Assembly: GCA_001969505.1 (NCBI GenBank)
Contig: LSSK01001231.1
Location: 1-50,579 of the forward strand
Direction: 5' to 3'
DNA length: 50,579 bases
Source: Zancudomyces culisetae
Lineage: Eukaryota; Kickxellomycota; Harpellomycetes; Harpellales; Legeriomycetaceae
Every line of letters starts with the position of its first letter. Positions within the stretch are counted from its first letter, which is position 1. The translations under genes and the position numbers were made by a program. Positions 42,203 through 50,579 of the stretch are shown piece by piece. The notes beneath the pieces are model-generated. The model was not told where the DNA came from. It saw only the letters and a list, made by a program, of their open reading frames with translations, and ran no database searches.

Positions 42203-44156
42203 AACATTAGGCAGACCCGGACTGTTATAAACAATGAGCTTAATGTTAATTTATTAGTCTTTGAATAGATCATTAATTGTTTAGTAAAATATATTCTAAA
42301 ATTTATAATATTTTTAAAGACTATTTCAAAACTGAAATTTTTTGGTTAATGTATGAATATGATGACTAGAAATTGAATTAATATTTCTTATATTTTGATT
42401 TCAAATTGTATATTAATGAAATTTTTGTTTATACTTTAGTTTAATACGAAAAAATATTACTGCTCAATAATTATTTTAATACTAAAAGTGTTTGTTTAGT
42501 TATCTATAAATGACAAACTAGAGTAAGTCTTTGCATGTTTAAATCACAATTAGTTTTATTTCTTAAACAAAACGAAAATTTAATATAGCTTTACAGTATT
42601 AATTAATGTTTTACTATGTTGGTTTTATTTCATAAATATAATATACTTTAAGTCAAATGATAGTTTCGATAATACTACGAGTACTAGTTTAAGTATAAAG
42701 TCAAGAGAATAATTTATTGCTTCTTCGGATAAAACTTCTCTTATTTCAGCTTAAAATTAAGGTATCAAATCTATGAAAATAAAATTTGTACCTACACTTG
42801 TATCTTAACACCCACTCTCCCTATTTTTCTACCTTTTTGGTTTTTTTTTCTTTTCTTTATTCCCACATACTAACCACTTTTCAAAGATGTTAATAAGTAT
42901 ATGAAGCTAAAAAAAAACAGATCAAAAAATACTTATACAGGCGACCCATTTTCTTCTACAAACGTTATTTGATGCTATTCATATTTTTAGTTGGCTTTTG
43001 ATTTTTTAAGATTACGTAGCAATTTACTTGATTAATATATCGATATAAATTAAAATTAATTGCATGCCACTTTACTACCACTACAACCATTACTCATTAT
43101 TGTTCTCGGGTTTAGTTACTGTCAATTATAGTAAAAACAAAGCCCTTATCCACAAAAATATAGTTTTACTTTTTTATTGCTATTTTTATACTATTTACCA
43201 TTAATCCGTCTCAAGTTGGCAAGATTACAATTTAAGTGAATCTTGAATTATATCTATATAGATTATAAATAATATATTTGTAATAGTAAGTGGGGGTGAG
43301 AGATAGGTGTGTATATATTTTAATCTCGTCTTTACATCTAGTAATGCTATATATGAAAACTCTCAACTCTATATAATAAACATTTTCTTGATACATTTAT
43401 TGACTAATACCTATAAAAAAATATGTTGGGCTAAAGAAGGTTGCATATTTTAAAGTCAATACTCGATAGGGTTTTCGACACACAACACAATACAAAATTT
43501 AAAGTGATGGTTTAGCCGGTTTTTATTTCACTCGCTCAATACTGTAATAGAAAGATACTCGGTAAATATGCAAAAAAAAAGTTATACATAATTATATATA
43601 TAGTTGTATTATTGAGTTTGCTACCACCACCTCTACCACCTCTATCACCACAACACCATCAACTTTGTTCAGTTTTTCTTGCTCACTAATCTTTCCCAAA
43701 AAAAAAAAACAAGTGAGCACATGATAATATTTTTTAATAAAAGTAGCTTTTTTACCGTTGTTTTATTGTAAAGCTGTTTATTTTTATGTAATTACTGATA
43801 TTTGGAAATTATAAATAAGCATCATATTAATAATTCGCTAATAATGTATAGCTAATTAATTGGCAAACTTTTTCTTGGTATTTTTTTTCTTTAATTATAT
43901 TTAGATTATAAATAGTAAATAAACCTTTTTAAATCAAAAGTATACTAGAAAAAAAAAACAAAAACATAATTCATACTTCACCAAAACCAAATTCTAGTAT
44001 ACAACCGCATAAAAAAACTACTCGACTCATATTTTATATTAAAAAATAATCGGTAGTACAGCCTAAAAAAGTAATATTTCAGGCTATTTAAACTCAATCA
44101 GTTGTAAAAAGTACAGCTTTTTCCTTCCAATTTCTGAGGTCAAGAAAGAAAAAAAA
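42203..44156. other. Extremely AT-rich gene-free stretch
   Basis: Nearly 2 kb with no supportable gene, RNA or repeat family. A CCACCACCTCTA-type low-complexity patch is at about 43622-43655. Lies between the Gag-like ORF and the RhoGAP gene and would include the latter's promoter. Confidence 0.5.
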
Positions 44157-45804
44157 ATGGATCAAAGCGATATTGGTGGAAGCCGAAAGAAGCTCGGTTT
44201 ACTCAATCAAACAATAAAAAGCAAATTCAGTCAACTCAGCACAAAGTTTGCATCCAATAAACAACCAGTATTTCCTATCCATGGTAATTGGAACAGCGTT
44301 GAGGATGAAGATGGAGTTGATATGATACGGGTAGAAAGGTCAGAGACATCGTCTAGCGATATTTTGGATTTAGATTTGGAGGCTTTTAGAGAAGCCAATA
44401 TTGAAGGAGACGATGGGGGAGTGTTGGCACAGTATGTCAATTCTAGCCTTATTTACGAAGCAGGTAAGAAAAAGCAACATTTTAAAGTTTAGTGTTTTGA
44501 TTTAAATACAATGATTTAAGCCTGGTGTAAAAATTAAAAAAGAAAGGACAGTGTAAAATTTTTTAATGTCAATGTAAATGTGGAATATAGGCGTAGACAG
44601 AGAGGGCCAACTTATGCTGGTATTTGCGGCATGCCAATTGCCAGATCCAAAGAGCACGGACTATGATAGGCTTTTGAACTTGATAATGTTTAGATTGGAC
44701 GACTTTGTAGAAAACGATTACACATTGATATTCTTTGCAGCGGGATCACAGTACAAACCAAGTATTAAATGGGTATATAGAGCGTACAAAAGACTGACTA
44801 GAAAGTACAAGAAAAACCTAAAGAATTTATACATTGTTCATCCGGCATTGTGGATCAAAATAACGATGGAAGCAATGAGCAGTATTTTGAGCCCCAAATT
44901 CAACCGAAAACTAGTGTGGATTAGCAAGCTATCAGACCTGGCAAAAGAAGTGCCTCTGGAGCAAATCAACATTCCCGATGCTGTGTATGCACACAACCTG
45001 ACCAAGGAGCAGCAGATTGAATACGAAGCGGATTTCTCAATGCCAGGAAAGTATTTTGGAGTGGAATTGGAGGCACTGATGGGCCAAAATGGAGAAAGAG
45101 GTGTTCCTCCAGTAGTCACGGATGCAGTTGATTATCTGTTTTCACACGGACTAACTACACCCGATATATTTAGAAAGATGCCTCCAAAGGATGTGGTGAG
45201 AAAAGTGCGAGCCGAGTACGAACAGCTGGACAAGACTTCTGTCGCATATGCGCTTCATGGCGAATACGTGGCTGCCGCTGTGCTGAAGGCTTGGATTGGC
45301 GAACTACCACATCCCCTTGTTCCTCTGCAGCTGTACAAAATGGTTCGGGCCATCCCAATCGACCAAGGCGAGGTTGAAGCAGCAACATATATCCGTGACA
45401 TTCTCCTTCCGTCAATGTGTGAGTCCAAATGTACTGCCATTCTGCTGTCCATTCTCATCCGTCTCCTCGATATGGTTTCGCAAAACTCGGGCGTAAACAA
45501 CATGACTGCTGTAAGACTTGCTGTCGCCTGGGCTCCTTGCTGGGTTCGCTCAACCTCTCCTGAACTGGACGTTGAAATGTGTAGCGCCACCAGAATCCGC
45601 CTCCCCGACTTGGAATCCCCCGATGCCAACGTCCCCAAACCCTCCAACGTCGTAACCCTTATTCGCATAATGATTTCCTACTACGACTTTGTCTTTGCTC
45701 CAACCATACTTGAGTTTAAAGACACTCTTGCCATTCACCGAATAACCAGCTCCGTTGAAGACCCCCCTCCAAAACCCCCTAGAAGAAAACCTACTGATCC
45801 TTAA
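44157..45804 (+). CDS. BCH/CRAL-TRIO domain RhoGAP (ARHGAP1-like)
   Basis: Exons 44157..44463 and 44591..45804 (127-base intron, GTAAGA donor) join to 506 residues. After an acidic N-terminal 100 residues comes a divergent CRAL-TRIO/BCH domain (GQLMLVFAACQLPDPK; FVENDYTLIFFA; RKYKKNLKNLYIVHPALWIK). This is followed by a RhoGAP domain at about 275-480, with the arginine finger in TTPDIFRKMPP, the conserved ELPHPLVPLQLY and the NKMT-like NNMTAVRLAVAWAPCW. The last residues PPPKPPRRKP are an SH3-binding type proline tail. The domain order is that of animal ARHGAP1/p50RhoGAP, which stimulates GTP hydrolysis on Cdc42 and Rho. A role in polarity or membrane traffic is inferred. Confidence 0.9.
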
Positions 45805-46173
45805 ACTCTCTTTGCTGATCTTTTCTCTTCTTTTTCTTCCCTTTTTTTTTGCTCTTTTTTTTTCTGGCTGTATTCCCGTTCATTATTTTTCCTTTTAGAA
45901 CACCAATATCTCTTCTCTTCCCACATCCCCTTGATATTTACATCCCGTTCACCTGGGTCATCAAAGTATTATACTACCTTTTATTTAGCTCTAGGATCCT
46001 TAAAATAACCCCGTAGATTACTCTAATTTTTGCTCTTATCGTATTGATTTGCTCGCCATATCTCTCTGCAGCTCTATTCATCAAAACACACACACATATA
46101 TACTTGATATTTTTTTCTATATTTCTATCTTTTATTCGCCACTACGAAACCGTGACGGTTATTTTATATTCGC
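45805..46173. other. Convergent spacer
   Basis: 3' regions of the RhoGAP (+) and UXT (-) genes. T-rich after the RhoGAP stop; no other feature seen. Confidence 0.5.
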
Positions 46174-46872
46174 TTACTTTTCTAAATGCTTATTCTTCTT
46201 TTCGATAAAAGCCTTGGTTTCCTCTTTAGTCATTTGTACATGAAATCCATATCCGACATTTGTGTATATGTACTCTGTGCTTGAACTATTATGTTTATCG
46301 TTTTAGAATAAATTTTTTTATAGAATATGTAGACATAACTGTCAAGGCTTGTAGCATCAGTTTTGAGAATAACAAAGGAAACAGTTTTATATCAAGGTTT
46401 CATTCTCAGATCCCTTTTCTTTCCCTTGTGCACCTTCCCTTTTTAATTACCCTCCCCATTAGAGGTTCAACTTACACTCTACCATGCGCATAAAAGTCGG
46501 TTCCTAAATCAACTCGCATCTTCAATTCATTTAGATTTTGTTTTTCAATCATCTCGATATAGTTTTGCAATTTTGTGCTATATTTTTGGCATTTAATTAT
46601 TGTGATTAGATGTTTGTTTCACAAAGTATACACTTCCCCTTCTCTTTCTCATTCTCTTGTTTTCATGCAAATCTATTCAATCAAAAAAATATATTCAAAA
46701 ATACTCACTATTCTGATATTTGGTTATAGACCAAATCTCTCTCTTCTGCAGCCTTTTTTAGCTGGGGTTGCAATACCTTTTCTATGTTGTCCTTGTGTTT
46801 TTGAACCGCATTCCGGATTTCGGTGTCCTTTATCCCACTAATCATATCATTGACCTGCTTCAACTCTTCCAT
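46174..46872 (-). CDS. UXT: UXT-like alpha-class prefoldin
   Basis: Exons 46872..46709, 46577..46476 and 46285..46174 (introns 131 and 190 bases; donors GTGAGT and GTAAGT) join to 125 residues. The N-terminal coiled coil starts MEELKQVNDMISGIKDTEIR. The beta-hairpin core reads LKMRVDLGTDFYAHGRV, then STEYIYTNVGYGFHVQMTKE, matching human UXT in the order VDLG-x-x-F then IYV-x-x-GYGF. The C-terminal helix is EETKAFIEKKNKHLEK. UXT is a subunit of the URI/R2TP prefoldin-like chaperone module that assembles RNA polymerases and PIKK complexes. The protein is shorter than human UXT (157). No single exon exceeds 55 codons, so the gene is easily missed. Confidence 0.85.
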
Positions 46873-47396
46873 TTTGCTTTTGCTATTCCGTTTTATTTTA
46901 CTTTTCTTTTGAAATATGTTGTTCCCTTTTTTTCCCCCTGATCAATCTTGTTTAAAATTATGCGAATTGTAGAGTTCTGAGTTGAAATAAAAAAAATTTT
47001 ATCATTTTTTTTCGTGTATTTCTGGTAGTTTTTCGTTATTTATTTCCATCCCTGAAATTCTTGAACCTTGCTATAAAATTTTAGAAAAAAAATATTTCTA
47101 TAACCATCAATCATATTGTATACTAAAAATCGGAATGTTGACTCGTTTACAAATGTTCACATATTTCCAAAGAACGTGAAAAAAATTTTTTATTACATAC
47201 TATTAACAGTGAATTGCCGAGAAATGTAATTCTTCTAAAAACACACAGTATAGCATAGGCATCATTTAAATAGCTGTCCATTTTCCTCTCTTTGTTTTTT
47301 TCGTTTTTCATTATACTTTTATTTCAAAAGCATATTAATTACTTTTTCTTTATAATCAAACATATATACTATATTTTGGTAAAAAGACAAAAAAAG
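46873..47396. other. Divergent promoter region
   Basis: Between the starts of the UXT-like gene (-) and the SDR gene (+). AT-rich. The frame upstream of the SDR ATG is open from 47292 but encodes only a Phe/Tyr/Lys-rich chance extension, so the ATG at 47397 is preferred. Confidence 0.5.
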
Positions 47397-48464
47397 ATGC
47401 CAATCCTAGAATCCGGAACAAACTGCCTAAAAGGTGGAGTGTACAAAGCCTTCAATAAGATCGGTCTCGAAAAGTTTTACTTTCCCGTTTCCATTTTGAC
47501 TGAGTTTGGATACACACTCCTTTCAAAACTCAATTTTGGAAGCAATGCGACGCCTTACAAACTCAACAGTTACATTTCGGACTTTAAAACAAATATCAAA
47601 CTTGCAGAGCGAGAAAACGATCAATTGCTTGCAGTTGTCACTGGTGCTAACAGCGGTGTTGGATATGAAACCGCAAAATCTTTGGCCTATGCTGGATATG
47701 TGGTAATTATGGCATGTAGAAATAAAGAACTTACGGAAAAGGCTATCTCTGATCTGAAAACCGAGACAGGATTGGATAGCTTCAAGTTTATGGAACTCAA
47801 CCTGGCTTCATTCAAGTCGATCAGAAAGTTCCTCGAGTCATTCAAAGCACAATACACCAAGTTGGATCTTTTGATAAACAATGCTGGTGTGATGATGTGT
47901 CCATATATGACTACCGAAGATGGTCTTGAGCTACAGTTTGGAACAAACCATGTGGGACACTTCATTCTGACAAACGGCCTGCTTAACGAAATTAAAGCAG
48001 CAAAGCGTGCACGTATCCTTTGTTTGTCATCCATTGCTCAATTTACAGGTGTTTATGACAAGTCTCTTGTACTCGAGAGTTCTAAATACGATAAGGTTGT
48101 AAATTATGGAATAAGCAAGCTTGCAAATGCCATGTTTGCTCGTGAGCTGTCCAAAAGACTGGAAGGTACCGGTGTTACTGTCAATTCCCTTCACCCTGGG
48201 GCCGTTGATACTAACCTAAATAGACATCTTGGTATTACCGCATATTCCATTGGCAGAAAGTTCCTCACCTTGTTCTTACTTAGTCCTGCAGCTGGTTCTC
48301 TCACCTCCGTCAAACTTGCTCTTTCATCTGAATACGAAGGTGTGACCGGAAAATACTTTGAACACGAACACGAAATGGTTCCCAAAATTGAAGTTGATAA
48401 CCCTGAGTTATGCAAGGACCTTTGGGACTTTACTGAGGAATTAATAGCAACATACGACAAATAA
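47397..48464 (+). CDS. Short-chain dehydrogenase (retinol dehydrogenase-like)
   Basis: A single exon of 355 residues from the ATG at 47397. The cofactor motif TGANSGVG is at residues 82-89, NNAG at 161-164, the catalytic serine in LSSIAQ (211-212) and Y237-G-I-S-K241 as the catalytic pair; PGAVDTN follows. This is the classical SDR set, closest in style to the retinol dehydrogenase 11-14 and WWOX-like group. The ACR motif near residue 106-108 (MACRN) suggests NADP(H) preference. About 75 N-terminal residues precede the Rossmann fold and may associate with membrane or lipid. The substrate is not known; fungal members reduce lipid aldehydes, ketones or steroids. Confidence 0.88.
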   Translation: MPILESGTNCLKGGVYKAFNKIGLEKFYFPVSILTEFGYTLLSKLNFGSNATPYKLNSYISDFKTNIKLAERENDQLLAVVTGANSGVGYETAKSLAYAGYVVIMACRNKELTEKAISDLKTETGLDSFKFMELNLASFKSIRKFLESFKAQYTKLDLLINNAGVMMCPYMTTEDGLELQFGTNHVGHFILTNGLLNEIKAAKRARILCLSSIAQFTGVYDKSLVLESSKYDKVVNYGISKLANAMFARELSKRLEGTGVTVNSLHPGAVDTNLNRHLGITAYSIGRKFLTLFLLSPAAGSLTSVKLALSSEYEGVTGKYFEHEHEMVPKIEVDNPELCKDLWDFTEELIATYDK

Positions 48465-49062
48465 TTTTATTTTTTTACTTTATTTTTTTACTTTATTTTT
48501 TATTTTTATTTTTTGGTTGTGCATATATAGTTTTCATTGCCATCATTAGCATTATCATCACGATTGCTATTGTTATTGCTATTATTCAGGCTAGCCTGTA
48601 AAATATTGACTCTATTCTGGCTTATCTCGTTGATCAATGTTAAACCGACTTTATATAATTTTTTCTGGAGGCAGCTGCCAGCCAAGTATTAAATAACATG
48701 GGAAGACCTTCTAAAACCAACAGATTTTAGCGTGTGGTGACTGCTCATCACTTTGAAATTCAACAATTTTCGCAACACCAAATGTTTGTTTCATCAACAG
48801 ATACATTACGTTTACACACTTCAATTCTGTCATTTATAATATGAAACTATCACTTCCCCTCATACCTCTTGTATTTAAAATGCTTTATCTCATCATCTTC
48901 CCTACACCTTTGGCTATATCAGTGTATTCGTAGATCAAACAAGTGTGTGTGTTTTCAAACCAATCCGGTATTGACTCAACGGCTCGGACCGTTTGATTCT
49001 AACTTTTTTCTACTCTAGTCCTGTTTGTTAAGTTTGTTAAGTTGGTTGGTATCCCACCTGAT
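48465..49062. other. Gene-free stretch
   Basis: A TTTTATTTTTTTAC-type repeat follows the SDR stop (48465-48515). Short TTATTGTTATTGC-like repeats occur near 48565-48590. No gene seen. Confidence 0.5.
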
Positions 49063-49490
49063 TTATTTTTTTTTGCCAAGAAATGGATCATGGGGGTACT
49101 TAGGTAATTTATAGTGGTAATTCTGATATTTTTTTATTTTTGTAAAAATTATTAAAAAGCTCAAAATACCTTGGAAAAGCTTAGAAAACACTTTTCTTTC
49201 CCTTTGCTTTTTTTTTCTTCGTTGTAGATCCTGTTGTATTGATGCCTCTGCTCTACTTATTAACAAAGCTTGTCCTTTTGGCCTAATTTCTCTGTAAAAC
49301 ACGTTTTTCCAAGGTTTATTTGACAATTTTTGCAATATCACATGACCAAAACCCAGCCTAAAGACACTTGGTCAAGTAGAAAAAGAAAGATGCGAACCTC
49401 TAAAAACCTTTATAGCTGTCAGTTTCGCTCACACACCCTACTTATTCTTTCACCCTCCTATGTGCATTTCTTATTAGACCTGCTCCCCAT
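49063..49490 (-). CDS. Possible small three-exon gene, unrecognised
   Basis: Exons 49490..49480, 49357..49192 and 49122..49063 join in phase to 78 residues. The middle exon is the strongest part: GFGHVILQKLSNKPWKNVFY, then REIRPKGQALLISRAEASIQ and a basic helix QQDLQRRKKKQRERK. The last exon reads NYHYKLPKYPHDPFLGKKK. The 69-base second intron is also open in frame, so it may be retained. The first exon is uncertain, since its donor (GTCTAA) is poor. Size and charge recall small mitochondrial or ribosome-associated proteins, but no family is recognised. Confidence 0.4.
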
Positions 49491-50233
49491 TTTTCTACCC
49501 TTAATTTGGTAATAAACGATTCAATAACCTGTGTTTTCACGCTTTGTTTGACATAACCTCACAATATTTTGTCTGCTTCTCCCCCCTCCTACTATTCTTT
49601 TAATAACGAGCAATTCTTTTTCTTTGGCATTATGTAAAAAATCACGCAGTTTATTCTTTTTTATAGTTTATCCAATTAAAACTTGCATTTTTACAAACAT
49701 TATAATTGAATTTACAAATGTCGAGTGAAAAACATATCTACAATGTTTTGAGTTCTCCAGCATTTCCAAATTATAATGTTTGGCAAGCATATGATCAATA
49801 AGTAGGTAATTTTGAATTGATTATTTTTTTTTCTATCGTTCTGGCAAGCTACTTGCAAATGGTTGGAGCGAGAAAATTGCAAAAAATACAAAATCGGAAC
49901 ATGGTCACAAATTAAGTTGCATTTGCAAATAGCTACAACCCTCATCTTCTCCCCCTGCCATTTGTTCTCTTTTTATCCATCTTTCCCCTTTTTTCCTTTT
50001 TTTCCTTTTTTTTAATAGCAAAAAGTAATAATAAAATAAATGAATAAATCGAAACATGACACCAAACCCTAAATTGTGATATAAATTGCTGAATTTTCCC
50101 TTTAACTTTTATTTAAAAAAATAAAAATTTTGAAGCTTTGTATTAGTACATTATTCTTTATCTGAATTATATAGTTGTATTTCAAAGTTGGCATAAGTGC
50201 GTAATTTAACAGACGATAGGACGAACTTTAAAA
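49491..50233. other. Intergenic stretch with a short plus-strand ORF
   Basis: A 27-codon ATG-led plus ORF at 49719-49802 (MSSEKHIYNVLSSPAFPNYN, ends NVWQAYDQ) looks coding-like and is followed by GTAGGT, but its stop lies before any usable donor. An open block at 49850-49930 could be a related exon. Neither is called. Otherwise AT-rich with T-runs; includes the promoter of the terminal gene. Confidence 0.35.
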
Positions 50234-50579
50234 ATGAACAACGACCCTCCGCCATACACCGATAACAAAAACAGTAAGTTAGATATTGACTTTATAAATG
50301 AAATAGTGCTGGTATATTTGCGTCTAAGGCACGTACAAATATAGCACATATGTAACTAATTTTTGAACAAACGTATCTTACCTTGTTGATTTGATAATCT
50401 AGGAGGTTACCTAAATGGAAATGGCCAATCATATCCACAACAACCTAGCTACCCTACACCATCTGGCTACGGTCAAAACCCCGGATATGGACCACAAAAT
50501 GGCTATTCAGGACAACCTGGATACCCACCACAGCAGGGGTACCCACCACAACAAGGATATCCAGGTTGTCCTGAATAGC
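50234..50579 (+). CDS. CYSTM-like paralogue, truncated at window end
   Basis: Exon 1 is 50234..50273 (40 bases, phase 1, donor GTAAGT); exon 2 starts at 50403. The protein begins MNNDPPPYTDNKN and continues with Gly/Tyr/Pro/Gln repeats (GYSGQPGYPPQQGYPPQQGY). Exon-1 length, intron phase and composition match the CYSTM-like gene at 20663, but the cysteine-rich membrane tail is missing. The frame appears to stop at 50576-50578, yet the last 19 bases are an exact inverted copy of 50502-50520, so the stop is probably an artefact of the sequence end. The N-terminal PPPY is a WW-domain ligand motif. Confidence 0.7.
50502..50579. repeat. Terminal foldback (inverted repeat)
   Basis: Bases 50561-50579 are the exact reverse complement of 50502-50520 (19 bases), with a 40-base loop, and end exactly at the last base. 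This looks like an assembly or read-end foldback rather than a biological repeat. Confidence 0.8.

Noticed and set aside
47292-47396. N-terminal extension of the SDR by 35 codons
   Set aside because: Encodes Phe/Ile/Tyr/Lys typical of AT-rich leader DNA; the ATG at 47397 has a better context and gives a normal length.

Overview
The window reads as nuclear DNA of an AT-rich fungus, probably an early-diverging lineage (Mucoromycota or Zoopagomycota; Kickxellomycotina would fit). That placement is inference. Supporting it are genes of fungal families (Svf1, Kha1-type K+/H+ antiporter, Erv2, Spc24), many short GT-AG introns of roughly 70-230 bases, and a eukaryotic tRNA-Ser. Orthologues more often met in animals and basal fungi than in yeasts also occur: UXT, ZNF277 and a BCH/CRAL-TRIO plus RhoGAP protein. 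No operons, CRISPR arrays, plasmid or phage genes were seen.

Layout. 0-4 kb: Svf1-like gene (-) and an Erv2 sulfhydryl oxidase (+). 6-11 kb: K+/H+ antiporter (+) and kinetochore Spc24 (+). 12-17 kb: a small repeat-bearing gene, a secreted-type tyrosinase (+) and ZNF277 (-). 17-23 kb: a ZnT5/7/Msc2-type zinc transporter (+), a tiny CYSTM-like protein (+), tRNA-Ser(TGA) and mitochondrial ribosomal protein uS15m (-). 24-30 kb: proteasome beta-3 (+), a pacifastin-like cysteine-rich secreted protein (-), and a Mpo1-like DUF962 enzyme (+) whose start overlaps the stop of a possible spliced small ORF. 30.7-41 kb: two very long single-exon genes facing each other, a TRAPPC9/Trs120-like protein (+) and a mitochondrial-type PPR-like protein (-). 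41.3-42.2 kb: a lone GC-richer Gag-like ORF in a gene-poor AT-rich tract. 44-48.5 kb: BCH-RhoGAP (+), UXT prefoldin (-) and a short-chain dehydrogenase (+). The last 350 bases hold a truncated CYSTM-like paralogue that runs into a foldback, so the window probably ends at a contig end.

Most genes are housekeeping and unrelated to one another: secretory pathway (Erv2, Trs120, zinc transporter), mitochondrion (uS15m, PPR-like), kinetochore, proteasome, lipid and redox metabolism (Mpo1, SDR). Several were only visible after joining short exons by hand (Svf1, Erv2, Spc24, CYSTM, uS15m, PUP3, Mpo1, UXT); splice phases were checked so that each joined CDS is a multiple of three, except where stated.

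No clear new multi-gene system was found. The observations most worth a second look are the isolated Gag-like gene, the spliced ORF overlapping the Mpo1 start, the extreme start and stop exons of the proteasome gene, the cluster of in-frame dipeptide repeats at 33.5-38.3 kb, the pacifastin-like gene and several small unrecognised spliced genes.
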